Shown here: piece by piece, positions 1 to 8,446 of the stretch
Layout of the letters: every line of letters begins with the position of its first letter
How positions within the stretch are numbered: the first letter of the stretch is position 1
Assembly (NCBI GenBank): GCA_903903765.1
Contig: CAIVAH010000221.1
Location: 1 to 10,124 of the forward strand
DNA: 10,124 bases
From: an uncultured Methylococcaceae bacterium
Lineage (GTDB): Bacteria; Pseudomonadota; Gammaproteobacteria; Methylococcales; Methylomonadaceae
Direction: 5' to 3'
The notes under the pieces: generated by a model
The model's database searches: none
What the model saw: the letters and a program-made list of their open reading frames with translations, nothing else
Told to the model about the DNA's origin: nothing
Position numbers and translations under genes: made by a program

Positions 1-104
1 CCACTATCTAAATAATTCCAGCCTAACTTTTTTGCTACTAAGCGACTAACCGTACCCTTTCCTGCGCCACTTGGGCCATCGATCGTTAAGACTGGAATTG
101 ACAT
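1..104 (-). CDS. cmk: Cytidylate kinase, N-terminal part (runs off the window)
   Basis: Cytidylate kinase phosphorylates CMP and dCMP with ATP in the cytoplasm, feeding CTP and dCTP pools. Only the first 34 codons plus two bases are present; the gene continues beyond position 1. The visible part opens [18 protein letters not shown], with the P-loop GPSGAGKGT at residues 10-18, followed by a helix and the LDS segment typical of bacterial Cmk. The ATG (104..102) overlaps the TAA of the upstream tyrA-aroA gene in a TAATG arrangement. A GAGGA site lies 6 nt before it, so translation is probably both coupled and independently initiated. Position after aroA matches the gyrA-to-cmk supraoperon of Pseudomonas, where rpsA usually follows. 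Other P-loop kinases share the motif, but start, motif and context together fit Cmk. Confidence 0.93.
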   Translation of the reverse strand, partial: MSIPVLTIDGPSGAGKGTVSRLVAKKLGWNYLDS

Positions 105-2299
105 TAAGCTTCCTCACACACTAAATTTAGACCCAAGCTCTTAACTAAATCTTTAAATTCAGGAAATGAAGTATTTACATTTGCACAATCCAATACGGTA
201 ATGGGCGCACTAGCTCTTAATCCAGCGATAGAAAACGACATAGCAATACGATGATCGCCATGAGACGTTACTACGCCACCGCCGATTGGACCACCTTGAA
301 TTATCATGCCATCTGCTGTCGATTGAGCATCGACGCCTAATATCTGCAATCCATCTGCCATCACCTGAATACGATCCGACTCTTTTACTCTTAATTCTTC
401 AGCACCCGTTAAACGTGTTTGACCTTCTGCACAAGCTGCAGCAACAAAAAGTACTGGAAATTCATCAATTGCTAATGGCACCAACTCTTCTGGAATATCG
501 ATACCCTTAAGCGGACTATAAACCACATGCAAATCAGCAACAGGCTCGCCGCCCACTGTACGCTCATTAAGTACTTCAATCTTTGCACCCATCAGACGTA
601 AAATATCAATAACACCGGTTCGTGTAGGATTAATTCCCACATGTTTTAGTAATAAATCAGAACCAGGAGCAATTGAAGCGCCCACTAAGAAAAATGCTGC
701 TGAAGAAATATCACTTGGCACATCAATATCACATGCGGTTAAACTACCATTAGCATTGATAGTTACTTTACTGCCTTCTTTTAAAACAGGATAAGCAAAA
801 CCAGACAACATACGTTCAGTATGATCTCGGGTGGGCGCTGGCTCAATAACACTTGTTTCACCCTCTGCGTACATGCCTGCTAATAACAAACAAGACTTGA
901 CTTGCGCACTCGCCATCGGCATTTCATATTGTATAGCGCTGAGTTGCCCTGATTTTCCAGTAATATAAAGTGGGGCAGTACCTGCTTCGGTAGTTTTTAT
1001 ATCCGCACCCATTGCTGCCAAAGGACCCGTAACACGTTTCATCGGACGACCGGATAACGACTTATCTCCAGTCAAAACAGAGTCAAACGCCTGACCCGCC
1101 AATAAACCACTCAATAAACGCATTGAAGTACCCGAATTACCTAAATATAACTCGTTCTTTGGTGCTTTTAAACCGTGCTTACCAACACCATGTATGGTTA
1201 AACATCCATTAACAGGACCTTCAATCTCAACACCCATATCTCGAAATGCTTGCAATGTAGCAAGTGCATCTTCTGCTTCAAGAAAACCTTTAACATGCGT
1301 AGTTCCTTCAGCTAAAGAACCTAACATAATTGAGCGATGCGACATTGATTTATCACCAGGAACGCGGGCTTCACCCTTTAATGCACCACCGGGTTGAACT
1401 TGAAATGTAATTGATTTAGACATATTTCCTTCAAACTGATTAAGAAAGCGTTGCCGCGCAGTATTGGCATACGCAAAGGTTGATAAAAGTTGCTGACTAT
1501 CGTTATTCTCCAACAAACCCAGTATTTTATCTAATTGCTGCTTGGTTTGCTGAATCAATGGAATTATTTCATTTTTATTAGCTAGACAAATATCCCGCCA
1601 CATTGTGGGGTCACTCGATGCAATTCTGGTAAAGTCTCTAAATCCACCAGCGGCATATTTGAAGATTTCAGATTGTTGATCCTTATGCCCCAACATATTA
1701 ACCAAAGTAAAAGCCAAAATATGTGGCAAATGACTTGTTGCAGCTAAAACCTCGTCATGCTGTGCAACAGACATTATCGAAACATCAGAACCACATCGTT
1801 CCCAAAATAATTTTATTTTATTTAAAGCATCAAGACGGGTATTTTCTAAGGGGGTTATGATCAGTTTTCTATTTAAAAATAGATCATAAAACGAGGCTTC
1901 GACACCGCTTTGCTCTGCACCAGCAATAGGATGAGCGGGCACCAAATTATTAGGAACATTGCCAAACACCAATTTTGCAGCATCCACAATACTGGCTTTA
2001 GTACTACCCACATCCGTATAAATAGCCTGTGCAGACCAATAGGGCTTTAGTAAACTAAAAACGCTTGCTAAGGCCGCGACAGGTGTAGCAATCAAAACGC
2101 AATCCGCGTTTTTTACAGCCTGATCTATACTTAGATAATACTCGTCAATTACCCCTAATGCTTTTGCCGTTTTAAGATTCAGTTCATCTTCTTCACGACC
2201 AAAACCGACAACATTTGCGGCTAAACCATAATATTTAGCGGCGCGGGCAATCGAACCACCCATCAAACCTACACCGATAACACATAAGCTATCAAACAT
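104..2299 (-). CDS. tyrA-aroA: Bifunctional prephenate dehydrogenase / EPSP synthase (TyrA-AroA fusion)
   Basis: This 731-residue protein joins two aromatic-pathway enzymes. Residues 1 to about 288 are a TyrA-type dehydrogenase, oxidising prephenate (or arogenate) with NAD(P). They carry the Rossmann motif GVGLMGGS (9-16), TDVGSTK (95-101), PAHPIAG (121-127), SHLPH (189-193) and [14 protein letters not shown] (218-231). Residues 293-731 are 5-enolpyruvylshikimate-3-phosphate synthase, joining shikimate 3-phosphate and PEP. They show GDKSMSHRS (315-323), GNSGTSMR (387-394), SAQVK (464-468), RDHTE (491-495), NPTR (557-560), DEFP (612-615), KESDR (639-643) and GDHRIAMS (681-688). The set fits class II EPSP synthases. 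The linker is only a few residues and M293 has its own ribosome-binding-like site. The ATG overlaps the hisC stop by 8 nt with no clear Shine-Dalgarno, suggesting coupling. The same fusion is known in Pseudomonas. No ACT domain is present on the TyrA part. Confidence 0.96.
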   Translation of the reverse strand: MFDSLCVIGVGLMGGSIARAAKYYGLAANVVGFGREEDELNLKTAKALGVIDEYYLSIDQAVKNADCVLIATPVAALASVFSLLKPYWSAQAIYTDVGSTKASIVDAAKLVFGNVPNNLVPAHPIAGAEQSGVEASFYDLFLNRKLIITPLENTRLDALNKIKLFWERCGSDVSIMSVAQHDEVLAATSHLPHILAFTLVNMLGHKDQQSEIFKYAAGGFRDFTRIASSDPTMWRDICLANKNEIIPLIQQTKQQLDKILGLLENNDSQQLLSTFAYANTARQRFLNQFEGNMSKSITFQVQPGGALKGEARVPGDKSMSHRSIMLGSLAEGTTHVKGFLEAEDALATLQAFRDMGVEIEGPVNGCLTIHGVGKHGLKAPKNELYLGNSGTSMRLLSGLLAGQAFDSVLTGDKSLSGRPMKRVTGPLAAMGADIKTTEAGTAPLYITGKSGQLSAIQYEMPMASAQVKSCLLLAGMYAEGETSVIEPAPTRDHTERMLSGFAYPVLKEGSKVTINANGSLTACDIDVPSDISSAAFFLVGASIAPGSDLLLKHVGINPTRTGVIDILRLMGAKIEVLNERTVGGEPVADLHVVYSPLKGIDIPEELVPLAIDEFPVLFVAAACAEGQTRLTGAEELRVKESDRIQVMADGLQILGVDAQSTADGMIIQGGPIGGGVVTSHGDHRIAMSFSIAGLRASAPITVLDCANVNTSFPEFKDLVKSLGLNLVCEEA
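111..115 (-). promoter_or_regulatory. Shine-Dalgarno site of cmk
   Basis: GAGGA on the minus strand lies 6 nt before the cmk ATG, inside the last codons of the tyrA-aroA gene. It is one of the strongest ribosome-binding sites in the window and supports the chosen cmk start, which overlaps the upstream stop codon. Confidence 0.75.
1421..1431 (-). promoter_or_regulatory. Internal in-frame start with Shine-Dalgarno-like site for the AroA half
   Basis: At the TyrA/AroA junction the minus strand reads AAGGA (1431..1427), three bases, then ATG (1423..1421), in frame with the fusion at residue 293. The ATG sits exactly where a stand-alone AroA would begin. The spacing is shorter than the usual 5-9 nt, so initiation, if real, may be weak. 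Seen: site and frame. Inferred: possible production of free AroA, or a relic of the separate gene. Confidence 0.4.
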
Positions 2300-3398
2300 T
2301 ATTCAATGATTCAGCCAAGGCTTGTAAAAATATTTTATTTTCTGCCTCAGTACCTATGCTAATACGTAAATGCTGGGGTAATTCATAATTACCTACCGGT
2401 CTGACAATCACGCCTTTTCTCAGTAAGGCATCATGGAGCGCTTGCCCAGACTGTTTAATATCAACTAAAACAAAGTTACCTGCGGATGGAATCCATGTCA
2501 GGTTTAACGCTTTAAAGCCATCCGTGATTTGCAACATACCTGAAGCATTAGTACGTAAAGTTTCCCGCAAATGCTCTTCATCACTTAACGCAGCCTCAGC
2601 AGCGACCAAAGCCAGAGTATTATTATTAAAGGGCTGTCGTACACGGTTAAGAATATCTGCCATTTCCGGACTAGACAAACCATAACCGACTCTTAATCCT
2701 GCCAAACCATAAGCCTTAGAGAAAGTTCGAGTGATCAATAGATTAGCAAATTTTTTTAACCAGTCAATTGAATCTATTGGCTCAACTGAGCTCACAAACT
2801 CAAAATAGGCCTCATCTAAAACACAAATACACGTTTGTGGCAAACTTGCTATGAATCGCTCAACACTTTCTTGCGTTAATAGTGTACCTGTCGGATTATT
2901 TGGATTAGCAATAAATACTATGCGAGTTTTATCGGTGACGGCATTAAGCATAGCGTCTAAATCATGCCCATAATTTAATGCTGGCACCACAACAGCTTTA
3001 GCGCCAATCGCTTGAGTCACAATTGGATATACCGCAAACGCATGCTGCGAGAAGACCACCTCAAACTCTGGTGTTAAAAAAGCTCTCGCCACCAACTCTA
3101 ACAATTCATTAGAGCCATTACCTAAAGTAATTTGCTCAATATCAAGATTATATTTTTGTGCCAAAGCTTGCTTTAAAGCATACCCACTCCCATCAGGATA
3201 TAAGGCTAAGCCTGATAAAGCCTGTTGAATTGCAGTTAAGGCTTTTTTTCCTGGTCCTAGAGGATTCTCATTAGAGGCTAATTTTACAATCTGAGTTAAT
3301 CCCAATTCACGCTCTAATTCTTCTATTGGTTTACCTGTTTTGTAAGGAATAAGTTGTTGTACGCCGACGGAAGCAAGCTGATAAATTTTATTATTCAT
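2292..3398 (-). CDS. hisC: Histidinol-phosphate / aromatic aminotransferase (HisC2 type)
   Basis: This is a PLP-dependent class I/II aminotransferase of 368 residues, the normal family length. It transfers an amino group between glutamate and imidazole-acetol phosphate in histidine synthesis. Members placed beside pheA and tyrA are thought also to aminate phenylpyruvate and 4-hydroxyphenylpyruvate. Visible features are the N-terminal LASNENPLGP (40-49), YPDGSGYAL (67-75), NGSNELLEL (94-102), NPNNPTG (165-171), DEAY with PLP-ring Asp195, the Schiff-base Lys228 in TFSKAYGLAGLRVGYG, and substrate-carboxylate Arg345 in LRIS. The start is the first in-frame ATG and lies 40 nt after pheA. No good Shine-Dalgarno is seen; the nearest purine run, AAGAG, is too far (about 14 nt). 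Its end overlaps tyrA by 8 nt. No other his genes are in view, which favours an aromatic role, though this is inference. Confidence 0.93.
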   Translation of the reverse strand: MNNKIYQLASVGVQQLIPYKTGKPIEELERELGLTQIVKLASNENPLGPGKKALTAIQQALSGLALYPDGSGYALKQALAQKYNLDIEQITLGNGSNELLELVARAFLTPEFEVVFSQHAFAVYPIVTQAIGAKAVVVPALNYGHDLDAMLNAVTDKTRIVFIANPNNPTGTLLTQESVERFIASLPQTCICVLDEAYFEFVSSVEPIDSIDWLKKFANLLITRTFSKAYGLAGLRVGYGLSSPEMADILNRVRQPFNNNTLALVAAEAALSDEEHLRETLRTNASGMLQITDGFKALNLTWIPSAGNFVLVDIKQSGQALHDALLRKGVIVRPVGNYELPQHLRISIGTEAENKIFLQALAESLNNV

Positions 3399-3438
3399 GA
3401 TTTTATAGTGAACTCTTTATTGATATCCCAAGCAAAAA

Positions 3439-4524
3439 CTATAGTACGGCTTTAGGATAGGAACCTAATAACTTAAACATTTGCACTCGATCTTTAACAG
3501 TTTCTAAAGCTTCTGCAACCACCTTATCATCGCTATGCCCTTCAATATCTATAAAGAACAAATAATCCCATAAGCCTTGCCTAGACGGTCTGGATTCAAT
3601 ATTAACCATACCGATACCAAATTTAGCAAAAGGTTCTAATATCCTATGTAACGCACCCGGCTGATTGCCTGTAGAGACAACTAATGAAGTTTTATCGTTA
3701 CCCGTCGGGGCAGATAATTGTTGGCCTATAATTATAAAACGCGTGGTGTTATTAGGCTCATCTTCAATATTATTTTCCAGAATATTTAGATGGTAAACAT
3801 CTGCCGCTGCAATTCCAGCAATCGCTGCCGTATTTGGATTAACTGATGCCAATCTCGCTGCCTCTGCATTACTATTAACAGCAATTTGTTTAACAGCAGG
3901 CAAATGATTATCTAACCATTGCCGACATTGTGCTAAAGATTGTTGATGTGAATAAACTTCTGTAATTTCAGCTAAATTACTAACCTGCCCCATTAAATTT
4001 TGATGCACCCGAATTTCAACCTCACCACAAATATTTAATGATGATGTAGAAAAGCGATCTAAAGTATGACTAATCACTCCTTCAGTTGAGTTTTCAACGG
4101 GCACGACTCCGAATTGACACTTCCCCGACTCAACAGCACCAAATATCTCATTGATACTGCTCACCGGTATAGTTTTAACAGCGTGACCAAAATGTTTAAA
4201 TACCGCTTGTTGCGTAAAAGTGCCTTCTGGACCTAAGAAAGCGATATCCATTGGTTTTTCTAAAGCTAAACAAGCCGACATCAATTCTCTAAAAAACCTA
4301 ACTGCAGTCAAATCTTCTAACGGGCCTGAATTTAATTCTTTTATTCTTCTTAAAACCAAGGACTCTCTATCAGGCCGATAAAATGTGCCCTGCTCACCTT
4401 CAGCAGTTTTAGTTCTTGCAACTTCTATCGCACATAAGGCACGCTGATTAATTAACGCTAAAATCTGCGCATCAATGGCGTCAATTCGGTTTCTTAATTC
4501 AGATAGTGGGGTGACTGATGACAT
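3439..4524 (-). CDS. pheA: Bifunctional chorismate mutase / prephenate dehydratase (P-protein)
   Basis: PheA converts chorismate to prephenate and then to phenylpyruvate, the committed route to phenylalanine. The 361-residue protein has the usual three parts. An AroQ-type chorismate mutase occupies about 1-90, with Arg11, Arg28, Lys39, and Asp52-Arg53-Glu54 in the expected active-site positions. The dehydratase domain (about 93-267) opens with FLGPEGTF (96-103) and contains PVENSTEGV (142-150) and the catalytic TRF motif (261-263). A C-terminal ACT domain (about 278-355) carries PGALHRIL (289-296) and ESRPS (310-314), the signatures for allosteric phenylalanine binding, so feedback inhibition is likely. 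A weak GAG lies 5 nt before the ATG, and serC ends 26 nt upstream. No leader-peptide attenuator with clustered Phe codons is present in that gap. Confidence 0.97.
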   Translation of the reverse strand: MSSVTPLSELRNRIDAIDAQILALINQRALCAIEVARTKTAEGEQGTFYRPDRESLVLRRIKELNSGPLEDLTAVRFFRELMSACLALEKPMDIAFLGPEGTFTQQAVFKHFGHAVKTIPVSSINEIFGAVESGKCQFGVVPVENSTEGVISHTLDRFSTSSLNICGEVEIRVHQNLMGQVSNLAEITEVYSHQQSLAQCRQWLDNHLPAVKQIAVNSNAEAARLASVNPNTAAIAGIAAADVYHLNILENNIEDEPNNTTRFIIIGQQLSAPTGNDKTSLVVSTGNQPGALHRILEPFAKFGIGMVNIESRPSRQGLWDYLFFIDIEGHSDDKVVAEALETVKDRVQMFKLLGSYPKAVL

Positions 4525-4550
4525 ATCTACTCTATATCGGTTTATTAAAA

Positions 4551-5630
4551 TTAATGCGTACGCTCAAACTCAAGCATAAAATCAATCAAAGCCTGAACAC
4601 CTGCTTCAGGCATCGCATTATAAATGCTTGCCCGCATTCCCCCAACAGAACGATGCCCTTTTAACTCAAATAAACCATTGGCTTCTGCAGAAACAAGAAA
4701 TTCTTTATCCAATGAAGCGTCTGATAAAATAAAGGGTACGTTCATCCGTGACCGATCAGCAATAGCCACTGGGTTAGAATATAAAGAGGATTGATCAATA
4801 GCTTGATAAAGTTTTGCTGACTTAGCCTCATTAAGTTTCTCGATGGCAGAAATACCACCTAGCGCTTTTAACCATTTAAGCACTAAACCCACTAAATACC
4901 AATTGTAAGTAGCAGGGGTATTTAACATAGATCCGTTTTTAGCTTGTTCTTGATAATTAAAGACAGGAGGCGTAATTTTGCTAGCATAACCCAATAAATC
5001 ATCTTTAACGATTAACACAGTAACCCCAGCTGGCCCCATATTTTTTTGAGTACCTGCATAAATCAAACCGAATCGACTCACATCAATTGCTCTAGACAAT
5101 ATATTTGAGGACATATCGGCTATTAAAGGTAAACCTTTAGCATCAGGAATACTAGAAAACTCGACCCCATGAATAGTTTCATTGGTAGTGTAATGAAGGT
5201 AAGCGGCCTGATCATCTAGAAGCCAAGTCGATTCATCGGGAATATTTGTATAAGCCGTATTTTCCGAACTAGCACTGACGACAACATCGCAGTAATTTTG
5301 CGCGTCGATTACAGCTTTTTCTGACCATGCACCTGTTTTAATATAACAAGCCTTAGATTTCCCTCTAAGAATATTTTGCGGTATTAAGGAAAACTGCGCA
5401 GAAGCCCCACCTTGTAAAAATAGCACCTTATAATTATCAGGTATCGCCATTAAGTGGCGTAAATCCTCTTCTAATTCCTCGGCGATAATTGGAAAAAACT
5501 TGCCTCGGTGACTCATCTCCATGACTGATTGACCACAACCTTGCCAATCCAATAATTCTTTCTGCGCTTGAATTAATACCGATTTTGGAAATACCGAGGG
5601 GCCAGCACTAAAATTATAAATCTCAGACAT
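4551..5630 (-). CDS. serC: Phosphoserine aminotransferase
   Basis: SerC transaminates 3-phosphohydroxypyruvate with glutamate to give O-phosphoserine. In gammaproteobacteria it also acts on the erythrose-4-phosphate branch of pyridoxal-phosphate synthesis. The 359-residue protein is the normal length and begins with the family hallmark YNFSAGPSVFP (5-15). Other features are SHRGKFF (40-46), GGASAQF (74-80), Trp102 for ring stacking, TTNETIHG (148-155), PLP-binding Asp172 in ADMSSN, Schiff-base Lys196 in AGTQKNMGPAG, and the phosphate-binding GHRSVGGMRAS (325-335). It lies 34 nt after gyrA and 26 nt before pheA with no terminator between, as in the Pseudomonas supraoperon. Upstream of the ATG an AAGAG run sits about 7 nt away. 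Its product and PLP both support neighbouring steps, since HisC is also PLP dependent. Confidence 0.97.
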   Translation of the reverse strand: MSEIYNFSAGPSVFPKSVLIQAQKELLDWQGCGQSVMEMSHRGKFFPIIAEELEEDLRHLMAIPDNYKVLFLQGGASAQFSLIPQNILRGKSKACYIKTGAWSEKAVIDAQNYCDVVVSASSENTAYTNIPDESTWLLDDQAAYLHYTTNETIHGVEFSSIPDAKGLPLIADMSSNILSRAIDVSRFGLIYAGTQKNMGPAGVTVLIVKDDLLGYASKITPPVFNYQEQAKNGSMLNTPATYNWYLVGLVLKWLKALGGISAIEKLNEAKSAKLYQAIDQSSLYSNPVAIADRSRMNVPFILSDASLDKEFLVSAEANGLFELKGHRSVGGMRASIYNAMPEAGVQALIDFMLEFERTH

Positions 5631-5664
5631 TGCTTAACTCTTAAATTAAATGATTTAACAACAC

Positions 5665-8325
5665 TTAAACAGTTTCATCGTCATTATCGATCTCAAGGTC
5701 ATTTCCTGTATCGACATCAACAATGCCAGTTTCATCAACAATTAAATCATTATTTTCTATTTCAGTATTAAGCTCATCATCTGTTTCGTCATCAACACCT
5801 GCTAGGCCGTCAATACGATCAACCCCAATTACTTTTTCCTTTTTATCCAACCTAATAATAGTAACACCTTGAGTATTTCTTCCAACAACAGATATTCCAT
5901 CTACTCGAGTACGAACTAAAGGACCACCATCAGTAATTAACATAATTTCGTCAGTATCATTTACTAACACAGCACCGACTACAGAGCCATTACGTTCAGA
6001 TGTTTGTATCGCGATTAACCCCTGACCGCCACGCTTATGGCAAGTAAACTCCTCTAGTTTAGTTCGTTTACCATAACCATTTTCAGTAATATTTAGTACA
6101 GTTCCTTCAGTAGCAATAATCAAAGAAATAATTTTCTGACCTTCCTGTAAACGCATACCCCTAACACCGGCAGCTGTTCTACCCATAGAACGCACATCTT
6201 CTTCGTTAAAGCAAACTGCTTTACCGGTACTACCAAACAATAAGACATTTTGCTTTCCATCCGTAACAGCAACGCCTACTAAGGTATCACCCTCTTTTAA
6301 ATCAATCGCAATTTTTCCTCTAGCACGTTGACGTTCAAATTCATTCAGCGGCGTCTTTTTAACAGTACCGGCTGAGGTTGCCATAAATATAAATTTATTT
6401 TCAGTAAATTCACGGATTGGTAACAACGCATTAATTTTCTCGCCATCTTCTAATGGTAGTAAATTGACGAATGGTTTACCACGCGCAGCCCGACTTGCAA
6501 CAGGTAATTGATAAACTTTCAACCAATATACTTTCCCTAAAGAAGAGAAACATAAAATTGTATCGTGAGTATTAGCAACGATTAATTTATCGACAAAGTC
6601 GGTATCTTTAGTTGCTGTGGCAGATTTACCACGACCACCTCTGCGTTGTGCTTTATAGTCACTCAGTGGTTGAGACTTAACATAGCCCTCATGAGACATA
6701 GTCACGACCATATCTTCTTCTGTAATGAGGTCTTGCTCTGACAAATCTAACTGATTTTGAATAATTTCAGTACGACGTTGATCCGAGTATTCGTCTTTAA
6801 TAGCAACAAGTTCTTCTCTAATGATCTCCATTAAACGAAAGTCATTCGCTAAGATAAATAAATACTCATCTATTTGCTCTAATAACAACTTATACTCATT
6901 GACTATCTTATCTTGTTCTAAGCCTGTTAAGCGATGTAAACGTAAGTCTAAAATTGCTTGAGCTTGAGTTTCTGATAAACGATATAGGCCATTATGAATA
7001 CCGAACTCTTCGGTTAAATCTTCTGGTCTTGAACGTGTAGCATCTGCCCTTTCTAACAAAGATGAAACTAAACCAGCGTTCCAGTTTCTAGCTAATAAAC
7101 CCTCTTTCGCTTCTTCTCTGTTGCGAGATGTTTTGATTAACTCAATCATCACATCAATATTTGCCAAAGCAACAGCCAAACCTTCTAAAACATGTGCTCT
7201 TTCTCTAGCACGTCGCAAATTGTAAATCGTTCTTCGAGTTACAATCTCACGCCTGTGATTAATGAATGCACTTAAAATTTCCAGTAGATTCATGCAATGT
7301 GGACGACCATCTAATAAGGCCACCATATTGATACCAAATACTGTTTGGAATTGGGTTTGTTTGTAAAGATTATTTAAAACGACCTCGGGGACTTCACCGC
7401 GTCGCAACTCAATAACCATGCGCATGCCATCCTTATCAGATTCATCTCTTAAAGCAGAAATACCTTCGAGCTTGCCTTCTTTGATCAACTCGGCAATTTT
7501 TTCTAGCAGACGCGCTTTGTTGACCTGATAAGGTAATTCTGTGGTGATGATTGCCTGACGACTACTATCACCAATTGCTTCAAAGTGACATCTAGCACGT
7601 AAATAAATTTTGCCCCTGCCAGTGGTATAAGCACTATAAATACCTGCAGATCCATTTATAAATGCCGCTGTTGGAAAATCTGGCCCTGGAATATGCAACA
7701 TCAAATCACGAATAGTCAAATCAGGATTATCGATCATTGCTAAACAAGCACTAACCACTTCACCCATATTATGAGGTGGAATATTAGTCGCCATACCCAC
7801 TGCAATTCCAGATGAACCATTAACTAATAAATTGGGTACTCTAGTCGGCAATACTTCAGGCTGAATTTCTGAGTCATCATAATTCGGAATAAAATTAACC
7901 GTTTCTTTATCTAAATCGGCCAATAATTCATGAGCGATTTTCGCCATACGCACTTCCGTATAACGCATCGCGGCTGGGGGATCACCATCTACAGAACCAA
8001 AGTTTCCTTGTCCATCAATTAACATATAGCGCATAGAAAAAGGCTGCGCCATTCTAACCATCGTGTCATATACCGCGGTATCACCATGAGGATGATATTT
8101 ACCGATTACATCACCAACGATACGTGCAGACTTTTTATACGGTTTATTCCAATCATTACCCAATTCATTCATCGCATATAAAACACGACGATGCACTGGC
8201 TTTAAACCATCTCTAACATCTGGGAGGGCACGACCTACGATAACGCTCATGGCGTAATCAAGATAGGACTGCTTCATCTCATCTTCGAGATTAACAGGAA
8301 TAATTTCTTTAGCGAAGTTTGACAT
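5665..8325 (-). CDS. gyrA: DNA gyrase subunit A
   Basis: GyrA is the DNA breakage-reunion subunit of gyrase, forming A2B2 with GyrB to introduce negative supercoils. The 886-residue protein is full length. The winged-helix/tower part contains catalytic Tyr122 in [10 protein letters not shown]. The quinolone-resistance region around 67-106 has Ala67, Gly81, Asp82, Thr83 and Asp87, so position 83 is Thr as in wild-type Pseudomonas aeruginosa, rather than the Ser of Escherichia coli. The GyrA box is QRRGGRG at 560-566, the same numbering as in E. coli, followed by the six-bladed DNA-wrapping domain (about 570-835). Residues 844-886 form a strongly acidic tail with 19 Asp/Glu and no Lys, Arg or His. 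Only one GyrA-box is seen and nothing suggests ParC. The ATG follows AGGGA by 3 nt. It is the first gene behind the promoter at 8447-8475 and leads the supraoperon. Confidence 0.99.
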   Translation of the reverse strand: MSNFAKEIIPVNLEDEMKQSYLDYAMSVIVGRALPDVRDGLKPVHRRVLYAMNELGNDWNKPYKKSARIVGDVIGKYHPHGDTAVYDTMVRMAQPFSMRYMLIDGQGNFGSVDGDPPAAMRYTEVRMAKIAHELLADLDKETVNFIPNYDDSEIQPEVLPTRVPNLLVNGSSGIAVGMATNIPPHNMGEVVSACLAMIDNPDLTIRDLMLHIPGPDFPTAAFINGSAGIYSAYTTGRGKIYLRARCHFEAIGDSSRQAIITTELPYQVNKARLLEKIAELIKEGKLEGISALRDESDKDGMRMVIELRRGEVPEVVLNNLYKQTQFQTVFGINMVALLDGRPHCMNLLEILSAFINHRREIVTRRTIYNLRRARERAHVLEGLAVALANIDVMIELIKTSRNREEAKEGLLARNWNAGLVSSLLERADATRSRPEDLTEEFGIHNGLYRLSETQAQAILDLRLHRLTGLEQDKIVNEYKLLLEQIDEYLFILANDFRLMEIIREELVAIKDEYSDQRRTEIIQNQLDLSEQDLITEEDMVVTMSHEGYVKSQPLSDYKAQRRGGRGKSATATKDTDFVDKLIVANTHDTILCFSSLGKVYWLKVYQLPVASRAARGKPFVNLLPLEDGEKINALLPIREFTENKFIFMATSAGTVKKTPLNEFERQRARGKIAIDLKEGDTLVGVAVTDGKQNVLLFGSTGKAVCFNEEDVRSMGRTAAGVRGMRLQEGQKIISLIIATEGTVLNITENGYGKRTKLEEFTCHKRGGQGLIAIQTSERNGSVVGAVLVNDTDEIMLITDGGPLVRTRVDGISVVGRNTQGVTIIRLDKKEKVIGVDRIDGLAGVDDETDDELNTEIENNDLIVDETGIVDVDTGNDLEIDNDDETV

Positions 8326-8328
8326 TGA

Positions 8329-8333
8329 TCCCT
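8329..8333 (-). promoter_or_regulatory. Shine-Dalgarno site of gyrA
   Basis: AGGGA on the minus strand ends 3 nt before the gyrA ATG at 8325. It shares its first two bases with the TAG that closes the possible 22-codon leader ORF, so translation of that ORF, if any, would bring ribosomes onto this site. Confidence 0.6.
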
Positions 8334-8400
8334 ATATAAACTGATTACCAATAAAAGTGCGTTGGCATAATGATTTAACTACATATGAGAGTACAAACAT
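8332..8400 (-). CDS. Possible 22-codon leader ORF before gyrA
   Basis: A short reading frame in the gyrA leader starts with ATG at 8400 and ends with TAG at 8334..8332, six bases before the gyrA ATG. It is preceded by AGGGA (8408..8404) with a 4-nt spacer, similar to the gyrA site itself. The encoded peptide starts MFVLSYVVKSL and ends GNQFI; it is mildly hydrophobic at the N terminus and matches no family I recognise. It has no run of a single amino acid that would suggest classic attenuation. A stop-free run of 22 codons is not rare by chance, so the support is the ribosome-binding-like site and the placement of the stop within the gyrA site. It could be a regulatory leader peptide, a translational-coupling device, or simply chance. 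Confidence 0.25.
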   Translation of the reverse strand: MFVLSYVVKSLCQRTFIGNQFI

Positions 8401-8446
8401 GATTTCCCTGCATCGACTGCCACTCTATAACTTTAAAAACCTTACA

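Noticed and set aside
286..510. Plus-strand open frame of 74 codons
   Set aside because: It lies wholly inside the AroA coding region on the opposite strand, has no recognisable family, and the minus-strand frame carries conserved EPSP synthase motifs.
1194..1397. Plus-strand open frame of 67 codons
   Set aside because: It is antisense to the conserved N-terminal AroA motifs and its composition is a mirror of them; no independent support.
3399..3430. Promoter-like TTGGGA, 18 nt, TATAAA before hisC
   Set aside because: The match is only moderate, and transcription would start at about the hisC ATG, giving an almost leaderless message. In an AT-rich gap such matches are expected by chance.
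5640..5662. AT-rich inverted repeat (TTAAAT/ATTTAA) between gyrA and serC
   Set aside because: The arms are six A/T pairs with almost no loop, there is no GC stem and no T run, so it is not a convincing terminator or operator.
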